Positions 34,217 to 42,253 of a stretch of DNA of 48,743 bases are shown here, in pieces. Source of the DNA: a bacterium HR17. GTDB taxonomy: Bacteria > Armatimonadota > Fervidibacteria > Fervidibacterales > Fervidibacteraceae. Below the pieces are notes generated by a model. The model did not search any database and was not told where the DNA came from. It was given only the letters and a program-made list of their open reading frames with translations. Position 1 is the first letter of the stretch. The number at the start of each line of letters is the position of its first letter. The translations under genes were made by a program, and so were the position numbers. The stretch lies in the NCBI GenBank assembly GCA_002898575.1, contig BEHT01000029.1, forward strand, positions 1 through 48,743. Reading direction: 5' to 3'.

Positions 34217-35164
34217 GTGGCTTTTCGGTTGGGCGTTTGCGTCTTCAGCTTCGCCGCCGCTCGACCGCCAACGATGGATGACTTGTTGGCGTTGGCGCAT
34301 CGTTTCGGGTTGCAAAGTGTGGAAGCCGATGTGAAGTTGCTCGGCGCAGCGCCTCACACCCGACGGCAGTTGGAAAAGTGGGGGCTGCGGTGTGTCGTCG
34401 CCGGCGGACAACTTTTGCGGACAGACATCGTCGCATTGCTCCAAACCACTCACGCCGTCGGCGCATCGGTCGTGCGGTTGGTGCTCAGCGGCGTGTTGGA
34501 AGGCGAGCGCTACAAAGTAGACGGCGGCAATTGGCACGCGCATTTGCAGCGATGCGCTCACCGCTTGCGAGAAATTGCCCCGCTGTTAGAGCGCTACGGC
34601 GTCGCGTTGGCGCTGGAAAACCATCAGGATGCGACAGCGGAAGAGTTGGTCTGGCTGTGCGAGCAAGCAGGCAGCCCGTTGGTCGGTGTGTGTTTGGACA
34701 CGGGCAACCCGTTGGCAGTGCTGCAACATCCCGTCACTTTCGCGAAGACCGTTGCCCCGTGGGTGCGCGATGTCCACTTGAAGGACTACCAAGCCTTTCA
34801 AACGATGGAAGGGTTTTGCCTAAAGCGCTGCCCACTGGGCGCGGGCATCGTGGATTTCGCGGGCATTTTGCGTGCATTGGCAGCGCAACGAAGCGACGAC
34901 CTGCCGCTGCACATTGAATTGGGTGCGGTGACGGCGCGGCATATCCGGTGGCGCACCGCGGCATGGTGGCAAAGTTTTCCCGCTGACCATCGGAAGCAAG
35001 CAGCGGAAGCGCTGGCGCTGATAGAGCGACGAGCGTTGACAGGCGATTGGCGCACACCCCATGAGCGCGGTGCCGATGGAGCAATGCAACGCGCCGTTGA
35101 GTTGGACGAGTTTGCCCAAAGCGTAGCGTTCGCACAAACCCTGCTGCGACGCTCGGAGGGGTGA
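34217..35164 (+). CDS. Sugar phosphate isomerase/epimerase, TIM barrel
   Basis: This 315-residue protein is the third xylose-isomerase-like barrel in the window. Motifs are LGVCVFSFAAARPPTMDDLL, FGLQSVEADVKLLG, VALALENHQDATAEELVWLC, GVCLDTGNPLAVL and WVRDVHLKDYQAF, which give the metal-site Glu, Asp and His. GTG start, separated by 6 bp from the THEP1 gene and 3 bp from the following SDR gene, so the run is one operon. The substrate is unknown. Confidence 0.88.
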   Translation: MAFRLGVCVFSFAAARPPTMDDLLALAHRFGLQSVEADVKLLGAAPHTRRQLEKWGLRCVVAGGQLLRTDIVALLQTTHAVGASVVRLVLSGVLEGERYKVDGGNWHAHLQRCAHRLREIAPLLERYGVALALENHQDATAEELVWLCEQAGSPLVGVCLDTGNPLAVLQHPVTFAKTVAPWVRDVHLKDYQAFQTMEGFCLKRCPLGAGIVDFAGILRALAAQRSDDLPLHIELGAVTARHIRWRTAAWWQSFPADHRKQAAEALALIERRALTGDWRTPHERGADGAMQRAVELDEFAQSVAFAQTLLRRSEG

Positions 35165-35167
35165 AAG

Positions 35168-35989
35168 ATGGTGGGTGACCATTTGCGGGGTAAAGTCGCT
35201 ATCGTCACGGGTTCAGGACGCGGCATCGGTAAAGCGATTGCGCTGCGGTTGGCAAGCGCAGGGGCAGATGTCGTCGTCCACGACGAAAATGAACAGGCGC
35301 CGAGCAAGTTCGGCGAAAGCCACAGCCTTGAGGAAGTCGCTGAGCATGTGCGGGCAAAAGGGCGCCGTGCCCTCGCCCTGTTCGGCGACTTGACAGTGCC
35401 CGGCAATTGCCAGCGCATCGCAGAAACGACGGTGACAACCTTCGGGCGCATTGACATTCTGGTCAATAACGCAGGTGGCGATATCGGAGCGACAGACGAA
35501 AAGCCAGAGCCCAATGACCTGTTCATCGCTGACCCCGACTTGCACGCCGTCATCCACCGCAACTTGCTGACAGCGATTTACATGTGCCGTGCTGTCGTGC
35601 CCGTGATGATGGAGCAGCGTGCAGGCAAGATTGTCAACATCGCGTCTATCGCTGCCTTCGTCGGCGTTCCCCGCGAAATCGCTTATGCGACCGCCAAAGC
35701 GGGCGTCGTGCAGTTCACCCGTTGCCTCGCAGCGATGTTGCGCCCTTACGGTATCACCGTCAACGCTGTCGCCCCCGGCAACACGCTAACAGGGCGTTTT
35801 CTGGCGACTTTGCGCCAACGGGGGTTGTCTGAAGAGCACATCAAGCCTAAAGGTCTGCTGGAACGCTTTGCTGAACCTGACGACATCGCGAAGGTCGTGG
35901 AGTTTTTCGTCAGCGACTGGGCGAACTTCGTGACAGGGCAAACGCTGCTTGTAGACGGTGGCATGTCGCTGGGGCGCGTCGCCCGTTGA
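35168..35989 (+). CDS. SDR-family oxidoreductase
   Basis: This 273-residue, classical short-chain dehydrogenase/reductase has the cofactor loop VTGSGRGIGKAIALRL, the NNAGG stabilising motif and the YATAKAG active site (Tyr and Lys), with a Ser-containing NIASIAAFVG strand ahead of it. The end VTGQTLLVDGGMSLGR is standard. The loop after the glycine motif carries an acidic residue (VHDENE), which favours NAD over NADP. GGAGGGG precedes the ATG. It closes the plus-strand sugar operon and converges with another SDR 5 bp away. Confidence 0.93.
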   Translation: MVGDHLRGKVAIVTGSGRGIGKAIALRLASAGADVVVHDENEQAPSKFGESHSLEEVAEHVRAKGRRALALFGDLTVPGNCQRIAETTVTTFGRIDILVNNAGGDIGATDEKPEPNDLFIADPDLHAVIHRNLLTAIYMCRAVVPVMMEQRAGKIVNIASIAAFVGVPREIAYATAKAGVVQFTRCLAAMLRPYGITVNAVAPGNTLTGRFLATLRQRGLSEEHIKPKGLLERFAEPDDIAKVVEFFVSDWANFVTGQTLLVDGGMSLGRVAR

Positions 35990-35994
35990 AATCT

Positions 35995-36726
35995 TCACGC
36001 GAACAACCGCGCGCCACCGTCGATGTCCAGCACGACACCCGTCAGCCACGCCGCTTCATCGGAGCAAAGAAATAAAGCGGCATACGCCACATCTTCAGGC
36101 TCACCCGAACGGTTCAAATTGGGTGTCGGCAACCCGATGCAGCCGCTACTTTTGAGTTGCCCGATGCCCGCCGGGCAAAGGCAATGGACGCGGATGTTGA
36201 AGGGCTTAAGAGCCCGGGCGAGGTTGTGAGTTAAGCCAATCAGCCCCGCTTTGGCGGCGGCGTAACCTGCATGGGCGTTTTGCCGCACCGTCAGCGCCGC
36301 CGACACTAACACGATGACGCCCCCACCGCTCTGTCGCAATGCCGGGACGGCGAAACGACACGGAAAGAAAGCGCTGTTGAGGTTGACATCCACGAGGTAG
36401 CGCCATTCGCTGTCGTCCGTCTCCGCCAGCGGTTTGTCGCCGAAAGCGTAATCGCCGACATTGTGGTAAAGGATGTCCAGCCGCCCGTAACGGTCAAGGG
36501 CATAAGCGACCATCCGTTGCGCGCCGTCAAGTGTCAACGCATCGCCCGTCACAAAGGTCGCTTCGCCGCCGGTTCGCGCGATGCGTTGTGCCAACTCTTG
36601 CAGCGGTTCCGGTCGGCGCGCCGCCAAAATGACTTTCGCTCCTTCCTGCGCAAACAGCGTGGCGACCGCTGTCCCCATCGGACCGCCTGCTCCGACAATC
36701 AGAGCCACCTTGTTGCACAGTCGCAT
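35995..36726 (-). CDS. SDR-family oxidoreductase
   Basis: This 243-residue SDR has ALIVGAGGPMGTAVATLFAQ as a slightly altered cofactor loop, HNVGDYAFGD in place of NNAG, VLVSAALTVRQNAHAGYAAA ending in the catalytic Tyr-x3-Lys (YAAAK), and WLTGVVLDIDGG at the end. An Arg after the second strand (AARRPEP) hints at NADP use. GAGAGGGGCG precedes the ATG. It is the last gene before the A+T-richer cassette region and is transcribed away from it. Confidence 0.92.
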   Translation of the reverse strand: MRLCNKVALIVGAGGPMGTAVATLFAQEGAKVILAARRPEPLQELAQRIARTGGEATFVTGDALTLDGAQRMVAYALDRYGRLDILYHNVGDYAFGDKPLAETDDSEWRYLVDVNLNSAFFPCRFAVPALRQSGGGVIVLVSAALTVRQNAHAGYAAAKAGLIGLTHNLARALKPFNIRVHCLCPAGIGQLKSSGCIGLPTPNLNRSGEPEDVAYAALFLCSDEAAWLTGVVLDIDGGARLFA

Positions 36727-36828
36727 CCGTGATCGCCCCTCTCATAAAGTTAACTACCCCAAAACGCCACAAGACCGATTGGCGATCACACACAGCACCA
36801 AGACCAAAAGCCAACGACAAAATCAGTA

Positions 36829-36857
36829 TTGACACGCCTTCCCCCATGTGCTACCAT
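36829..36857 (+). promoter_or_regulatory. Sigma-70-type promoter of the primary effector gene
   Basis: TTGACA (36829-36834) and TACCAT (36852-36857) are separated by exactly 17 bp. They lie about 45 bp before an ATG at 36904 with a GGTGAG ribosome site. The -35 is a perfect consensus and the -10 matches at four of six positions. Confidence 0.6.
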
Positions 36858-36903
36858 GAGAGCGGCTTCGGTGTTCGTTCACAAAAGGTAGGGTGAGTTG
36901 CTG

Positions 36904-36974
36904 ATGCGAGGGCGAACGCTAAAGCAACTCTCTCTCTCTCAGTAAACCTTTGCCTGACAGGGGCGATTTTGACC
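36904..36974 (+). other. Out-of-frame true 5' end of the primary gene (possible phase-variable leader)
   Basis: The ATG at 36904 has GGTGAG 6 nt upstream and reads MRGRTLKQLSLSQ before a stop at 36943. The frame of the large gene is open from 36897 through this stretch. Removing one CT from the tract at 36928-36940 joins the two. The joined N-terminus has a basic n-region (RGRTLK), a long hydrophobic core (LSVNLCLTGAILTMLALSP) and a plausible cleavage site at RTFA-Q. The present sequence would make only a 13-residue peptide from this start. Sequencing or assembly error in the tract is the main alternative. Confidence 0.6.
36928..36940 (+). repeat. CT dinucleotide tract, (CT)6C
   Basis: Thirteen alternating C and T bases lie inside the beginning of a reading frame. 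This is the only dinucleotide microsatellite I noticed beside a gene start in the window. Its position between a good ribosome site/ATG and the signal-peptide core is the arrangement used for slipped-strand phase variation. Confidence 0.85.
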
Positions 36975-39900
36975 ATGCTCGCTCTCTCCCCGCTCCTCAT
37001 CCGAACTTTCGCTCAAACTCAGTCTGACTCCCCTGTTCCCTCCCCTATCGTCCTCTTCCTCCTTCCCGACCAAACGGTCACAGAACCCGTTGTCCCCATC
37101 CTCGTTGCTGTCACCTTGCCCTCAGAACTTTCCGACCGCTATCAACTCTCTGACATCTTCGTCTTCGCCGACGATGTCTTCATACCTGTCTCTCCCCTTG
37201 CGGAAGAGCCCTTCACAGACCTTCAAACGGGCAACCTTGTCTGGCTCTTTTTCGGCTCCCTTGACCTCTCCCAAATCTCCGATTCTCACCTTCCCAATTT
37301 CACCGTTTCCCTCCTCTCCCAAGCCTTCTTTGACCCTGTTGACCCTTCCCTTTCCTCCCTTTCCCCTTTTGACCAATTGACCCTTTCCGCCTCTCTGCCG
37401 CCTCCTGAGACGTTGAAAGAAACAGGGGAAAAAGCGGAAACTTCCTCAGGACAGACAGGGAAATCGCCTTCAGAGGGAGAAGCAACCTCAACGAAAGGAC
37501 GCCTAACACCGTCAACCTCAACGACTCACGCTTCTTCCAAGAACCTTGCCCCTGAGAAGGCAACTGCTCAAAAGGCGATAGCGAAAGACCCGAAAACAGC
37601 AAGGAAAGTTTTTGAGCAAGAAATTGCTGCCAAAGCGTTATCTAACGCCAAAAAGAACCCAAAGAGCACGGCAAAAGGGAACGGGATGGTCATCACCGTT
37701 GGCGCTTACCCTGATGTCTTACCTGCCGACGGAAAAAGCACCGCCTTCATCGTCGCGAAAGTTACCGATGAGAAAGGGAACCCATTACCCGGCAAGACGG
37801 TCAGGTTTTCTGCCGATGGAGGTAAACTTTTAGTCCCACAAGCGTTGACAGATGAAACTGGCGTGGCACTTTCAAGGGTTTGTTCTGAAGTGCTAAAGAA
37901 AGGACAAAGGAAGGTAGTGACGGTAAAAGCGAAAACGAATCCGGAGGTTCAAACTCAAGTTGTAATGGACGGCAATTTAGCACAAGTAACTTCTGCCAAC
38001 TACTCCACACACATTTCATTTGCTTGGTGTCCTAACCTGAATGCGGGCTCTAACGGAGTGGCGTGTTCTCAGGGAGGAGAAATCGGTGGCGGTGCACAAG
38101 TTGAGTTTTACATAAAGCAAAACATTCAAGGTGAGTTTTACCCGTATTTTTGGATCAACTTCATCAAGGTCTTGGGGGATGGACATCCAAGGCAGGTAGG
38201 TTTATCACATCCTGGACGAAACTCTGGAACCTCAGGGGCTTACTGTAGACCTTCCTTCATCCCTGGACAGGAAGCTCTCTTTACTTCAACAGTAGGACCA
38301 GGAGATTTAACATGGACGAGGTTTCATCATGGGAATGTGACGGTGGTGATAAACTACACTCTTGCAAGATACACTCCGCCATGGGAACCTCCACAGATGG
38401 TAACAGGAGAGGTGAGCATAACAGGGACAGCAAGAAACGCTGTATTGAAAGTTTCCGAAAACAGTCCACCCTTGCTTGCTTGGGATCCAGACAATCCACC
38501 AGATGAATCAAGGCGGACAGTGATTTTTAAGGTTGAAAGTTTGCAGAGTGGGAACATTACAGCGGTTGTGAGAATTTACAGAGCAGGTAGGAGCAACAAC
38601 GAAAGACCTGTCAAGGAGATTTGGGTGGAAGGGAACACGAACCAAAATATCCCTGTAGTTTGGGATGGAACAATGGATGGGGGAGAAGGACTTAACTATG
38701 CCGAGCGAGGACTTTACGCTTACGACATTCAATTTTGGCTACCTCAATTTTTCTCCGATATAGATGAAGATAGGAAGGTCAGTCCATACATGACGATAGA
38801 AAGAGCAACCGACGGAAATGGACAGCAAATTTTTGAGACTGAATACTACGGCTACGATGACAAAGGGACAGAGGAAGAGCATGACGACGAACACATTTAC
38901 TTTATCCGTTGGTATGTGCTTAAGTGTCAATCAGCACAGTATGACAACGATGGAGATGCGTTGATAGATCGGGACGGAGATGGATGGATAAAGGAGGATT
39001 GGATTGACGGTAGGGACGACGATAATGATGGATTGGTGGACGAAGATCCCTTAGGATGGGATGAAGATCCACCAGATGGGATAGACAATGATAGAGATGG
39101 ATTGACAGATGAAGATGGACCGGATCCAGTCAATGCATCAAAAGGTGAGATTATCTTGTATGACCCAGATTTGGAGCCAGTGAAAACATGGGATTTGCAA
39201 AGTTTGCTGTGTTTGGAGCACAACGCAAATGATGGATTGGTAGCGAGTTTGGAAGGTGTAAGGCATGGAGTTTTAGTGCCAGTTCCAGTATCTTTGATGC
39301 AGAAGGCAGGGACATACTATTTCGTGCTTCGTGTCTGGGACAACCATGCAAACTTACACAAAGACCATCAAGTCAAACCAGCGCTGGAGATGAGCGCAAA
39401 ATGGAAAACGCCAACCTTACTCCTCTCTTGGGCACCAATGAGACAAGGACAACAGTTCGGCATAAATCCCGGCAACGGTAAACCCCAATCAGCCCTTGGG
39501 AAGCGTCTCTTCCCTGACCTACCTGTCCCTCCCGACCAATTGCCACCAAACGATGACCGTGATGCTTACCGAAAAGCAAAAGTTATCGTCCAAGTTTGGG
39601 ACGAACCCAACACAACAAAAACTGTCTATCTTCGTCTCTTTGACCCTGATGACCCAAGCGCACCTGACACCGAAGAAGAGTTGCCTATTGACAGCAACGA
39701 TGAAATTGTTCAAAATCCAGAAGGTGGGATAAGTTTCATCCGAAGGATAGGAGATAACCGAAGTGATGGGACAGGGATTCCTTCCTCAGGCATCTTTGAA
39801 ACCAGCAAAAGCACAGACCATCAGGTTATCGTGAATTTGAATGAGAAAGGATATGGGATGGCAGAAGCGATTGTGATTTTGTCTCGTCAACCTGGCAATA

Positions 39901-40808
39901 ACTTCAAGGTTGCAGGGGCATTTGAAGAGGTGGTGCGAAATGGATTGCACATCAAAGAGGGGACACAGGAGCAGGCATTGAGAGTATGGACGAGCGATAA
40001 CAAGAGAGTGCCTGAGGGAAATGAGCCAGACATAATTCCTGTTGCAAGGGCGACAGAATTGTTAACGGTTTGGAGAAGGCTACATGTAGAGGTGGATTCT
40101 ATGGGTGAAGGTCCTTTTCTCTTCGCTGACCCTGATGATAGACCTAATTTCTGGGAGAATGATCCAAGCCGTGATGTTCCCGATCCTGTCTTAACAGCTT
40201 TAGAAAAGGCGATGTTGGAAGCCTATGTCCAAACCTTAAAGATACAGCCTAAAGAATGGAATCAGCCAAGCACAACCTGGATTCATGCTTTTGCAGGTCG
40301 CTTAGCTCGTAGGGATTATTGCCAATCCTTCCGGCAGAGCACTAATCATCCAGATTTCTGGGCTGTCTATGTCATTGGGATTTATGAATTAGGGGATGAG
40401 GTTCAAGATGAGCGATCACCCTACATTTTTGATGATAAAGACGACTTCCCTACCGATTGGGATAATGACCCTAACCAAGAACCTGCTTCTATAGGGGAAA
40501 GTTTTCCCTTTACCACCACACAATATGCTCAACATGCTTTAGTAGCTATGGAGGAATTACGGGATGTAGCAGTCCAACATAACTTCACTCGTGACCAACG
40601 GATACATGCTCTGTCCTGTGTTGTTGCCCATGAGATTGGGCATCTGTTTTTCTTAGATCACAGTCGTGATATTGACCCACAGGATTTGATGTGGCCTGTT
40701 CATGTGTTTTCTGACGACAGTTTTGAGGCTAAACTAAAGGATGTGCCGATGAAGTGGAAAAAATCAGATATAGCCCGGATACGCGAAAGAAAATATCCTG
40801 GAGATTAA
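36975..40808 (+). CDS. Primary secreted multidomain effector with C-terminal metalloprotease
   Basis: This is a protein of about 1277 residues from the ATG at 36975; the authentic start may be 36904 (see leader entry). It reads in order: hydrophobic start; a Ser/Pro/Thr-rich region (about 115-230); a Big_1-like Ig domain (about 237-330, VITVGAYPDVLPADGKSTAF); a further beta domain; a FlgD-like Ig domain (about 510-600); Asp-rich calcium-binding-like repeats (about 654-717, NDGDALIDRDGDGW); and a junction ending VKPALEMSA at about 808. The variable C-terminus holds a zinc site HEIGHLFFLDHS (1219-1230) and a following DLMWP that could be a Met-turn. The layout is that of polymorphic secreted effectors. 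The target is unknown. A homologous cassette without the N-terminal part lies downstream. Confidence 0.8.
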   Translation: MLALSPLLIRTFAQTQSDSPVPSPIVLFLLPDQTVTEPVVPILVAVTLPSELSDRYQLSDIFVFADDVFIPVSPLAEEPFTDLQTGNLVWLFFGSLDLSQISDSHLPNFTVSLLSQAFFDPVDPSLSSLSPFDQLTLSASLPPPETLKETGEKAETSSGQTGKSPSEGEATSTKGRLTPSTSTTHASSKNLAPEKATAQKAIAKDPKTARKVFEQEIAAKALSNAKKNPKSTAKGNGMVITVGAYPDVLPADGKSTAFIVAKVTDEKGNPLPGKTVRFSADGGKLLVPQALTDETGVALSRVCSEVLKKGQRKVVTVKAKTNPEVQTQVVMDGNLAQVTSANYSTHISFAWCPNLNAGSNGVACSQGGEIGGGAQVEFYIKQNIQGEFYPYFWINFIKVLGDGHPRQVGLSHPGRNSGTSGAYCRPSFIPGQEALFTSTVGPGDLTWTRFHHGNVTVVINYTLARYTPPWEPPQMVTGEVSITGTARNAVLKVSENSPPLLAWDPDNPPDESRRTVIFKVESLQSGNITAVVRIYRAGRSNNERPVKEIWVEGNTNQNIPVVWDGTMDGGEGLNYAERGLYAYDIQFWLPQFFSDIDEDRKVSPYMTIERATDGNGQQIFETEYYGYDDKGTEEEHDDEHIYFIRWYVLKCQSAQYDNDGDALIDRDGDGWIKEDWIDGRDDDNDGLVDEDPLGWDEDPPDGIDNDRDGLTDEDGPDPVNASKGEIILYDPDLEPVKTWDLQSLLCLEHNANDGLVASLEGVRHGVLVPVPVSLMQKAGTYYFVLRVWDNHANLHKDHQVKPALEMSAKWKTPTLLLSWAPMRQGQQFGINPGNGKPQSALGKRLFPDLPVPPDQLPPNDDRDAYRKAKVIVQVWDEPNTTKTVYLRLFDPDDPSAPDTEEELPIDSNDEIVQNPEGGISFIRRIGDNRSDGTGIPSSGIFETSKSTDHQVIVNLNEKGYGMAEAIVILSRQPGNNFKVAGAFEEVVRNGLHIKEGTQEQALRVWTSDNKRVPEGNEPDIIPVARATELLTVWRRLHVEVDSMGEGPFLFADPDDRPNFWENDPSRDVPDPVLTALEKAMLEAYVQTLKIQPKEWNQPSTTWIHAFAGRLARRDYCQSFRQSTNHPDFWAVYVIGIYELGDEVQDERSPYIFDDKDDFPTDWDNDPNQEPASIGESFPFTTTQYAQHALVAMEELRDVAVQHNFTRDQRIHALSCVVAHEIGHLFFLDHSRDIDPQDLMWPVHVFSDDSFEAKLKDVPMKWKKSDIARIRERKYPGD
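39228..39395 (+). repeat. Conserved junction repeat, copy A (in primary gene)
   Basis: This block of about 165 bp encodes NDGLVASLEGVRHGVLVPVP, then VSLMQKAGTYYFVLRVWDNH and ANLHKDHQVKPALEMSA. It is matched without indels by copy D (46812-46979) at more than nine of ten bases, and its last part is matched almost perfectly by copies B and C. It marks the border between the N-terminal carrier and the exchangeable C-terminus. Confidence 0.9.
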
Positions 40809-40825
40809 AAAGGAGGGACGATGTC

Positions 40826-41518
40826 ATGTTGCAAGTGAAGTATATGTGGGCGTTACTAAGCTTAACTGCCATGATTATCGCTATGACAGTGGGACAGGAG
40901 CAGCCGAAGCAAGAAGTCATTGATTATGAGGTATTGCGTCAAGAAGGGCGAAGGGTTAGGGAGGAACTACAAAAGAAATGGAGTTGGGAAAAGATTCGTG
41001 CTAACTCAGAAGTTTTTAGTCATCGCCCTCTTTCGCCTGATGAACAAGCCTATATTCAAAAAGCTTTGGCATTTGCTAAAAATCCAAAGAACGATTGGGT
41101 TGAGCGGGAAAATATTGTAATAACCCTTGGGATAATGGGACATGTCAGCATGATAGAAGGATTAAAAGAAATTGCTTGGCAGGCGCCGTTGTCTTATAAA
41201 GACCATCGTTCAGGAATCTCGGTGTGGGCGGTAATCAGTTTAAGTTTTATTGCGGATAAGCAGGTGATAGGGGTTTTGATAGAATTGGTGGGGCATCCTA
41301 ACAGGTCAGTGCGATTAGAAGCATTAATGAGGCTTTATCGTTTAGTTGGGAGAGAAATGCCTGAAAAGTATCGGCGAAGTAGAGGGTTTAATGTTCTGAC
41401 ATTAGACGATGAGGAACAAAGACGCAAAGTAGTTACAGACTTAAAGGCATGGTGGCAAAGGGAGGGAGAAAAGATTAAAGTCAAGTGGGAAACTTGGGAG
41501 GAGTTCAGTTTCCAGTAA
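40826..41518 (+). CDS. Exported HEAT-repeat protein, putative antagonist of metalloprotease 1
   Basis: This 230-residue protein begins with a signal peptide or anchor (KYMWALLSLTAMIIAMTVGQ). Helical repeats follow, such as ENIVITLGIMGHVSMIEGLK, VWAVISLSFIADKQVIGVLI and HPNRSVRLEALMRLYRLVGR, which look like HEAT repeats. The C-terminus is rich in Trp and basic residues. AAAGGAGGG precedes the ATG, which lies 17 bp after the stop of the primary effector. It is clearly related to the HEAT protein at 43756-44496, which follows the second metalloprotease cassette. This pairing suggests each neutralises its own protease; that role is inference. Confidence 0.8.
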   Translation: MLQVKYMWALLSLTAMIIAMTVGQEQPKQEVIDYEVLRQEGRRVREELQKKWSWEKIRANSEVFSHRPLSPDEQAYIQKALAFAKNPKNDWVERENIVITLGIMGHVSMIEGLKEIAWQAPLSYKDHRSGISVWAVISLSFIADKQVIGVLIELVGHPNRSVRLEALMRLYRLVGREMPEKYRRSRGFNVLTLDDEEQRRKVVTDLKAWWQREGEKIKVKWETWEEFSFQ

Positions 41519-41568
41519 AGAAGCCATCAGTTAGAACGATGTGGAAGACGGAAAAGGAGGGAACAATT

Positions 41569-42183
41569 ATGACGAGGCAACTGGCAGGAATGTGTTTACT
41601 GGCAGGCTTGGCTATGGGTCTGGCAGCCATTGGCTGGACAGAACAACAAAAACAACGAGAGGCGTGGAGCCCACCTTCAATTGATGAAGTGGTGAAACCT
41701 GCCCGCCGCCCTTTAACTCCTGAGGAAGCCGAGAAAATGGTGAAGTGGATAACAGATGCCATTTCGCTTAAGGGCTGGTCATTAGACCGAAAGAATGCAA
41801 TTCGTGCTTTAGGAGATATAATAGGGCATGTAGCGGTTATCCCAGTGCTTGAGAAAATAGCGAGAGACCAGCAGGAGAATAAAGACATTTGTGCGGCAGC
41901 TGTTTGGGCGATAGCCCGTATTCCTGACGAGCAAGCAATTGAGGCTCTGATAGGGATTCTGGATGAGGCTGAGAAGACATTGAAGCAAAACCCCAAAGAC
42001 AAGAGAGCACGGGAGGTCTATGGAGCGGCTGAAGAGATGTTGAGACGCCTCCTTGGACTTCCCATACATTTGATAGACTCGAAAAAGAGCATGGCAGAAA
42101 ATTATAGGGATTATTGGGAGAAGGTGCAGGAGAAGATAGATTTGAGGAAAAGTGTTCATTCTTTGAAGGCGCTAACACATTGA
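41569..42183 (+). CDS. Exported HEAT-repeat protein without its own effector
   Basis: This 204-residue protein has a signal peptide (MTRQLAGMCLLAGLAMGLAA) and HEAT-like helices (DRKNAIRALGDIIGHVAVIP; AAAVWAIARIPDEQAIEALI). AAAAGGAGGG precedes the ATG. It differs from the two other HEAT proteins of the array, lacking the VFSHR motif and the WW-rich end. No effector domain lies immediately before it, so it may be an orphan antagonist left by a lost cassette, or a second protector for the upstream protease. The next cassette begins directly after its stop. Confidence 0.75.
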   Translation: MTRQLAGMCLLAGLAMGLAAIGWTEQQKQREAWSPPSIDEVVKPARRPLTPEEAEKMVKWITDAISLKGWSLDRKNAIRALGDIIGHVAVIPVLEKIARDQQENKDICAAAVWAIARIPDEQAIEALIGILDEAEKTLKQNPKDKRAREVYGAAEEMLRRLLGLPIHLIDSKKSMAENYRDYWEKVQEKIDLRKSVHSLKALTH

Positions 42184-42196
42184 GTGAAGTGTTGTT

Positions 42197-42253
42197 GACA
42201 ACCATGCCTATTTGCACAAAGACCATCAAGTCAAACCAGCGCTGGAGATGAAT
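42197..42253 (+). repeat. Conserved junction repeat, copy B
   Basis: This short copy encodes DNHAYLHKDHQVKPALEMNA. The last 40 bp are identical to copy A up to the LEM codons. The matching frame is open only from the stop at 42185-42187. Confidence 0.9.

Noticed and set aside
36969-36971. TTG at 36969 as start of the primary effector
   Set aside because: Possible by spacing to AGGGG, but the resulting signal peptide is short and lacks a basic start; the ATG 36904 plus CT-tract model explains promoter, ribosome site and signal peptide together.
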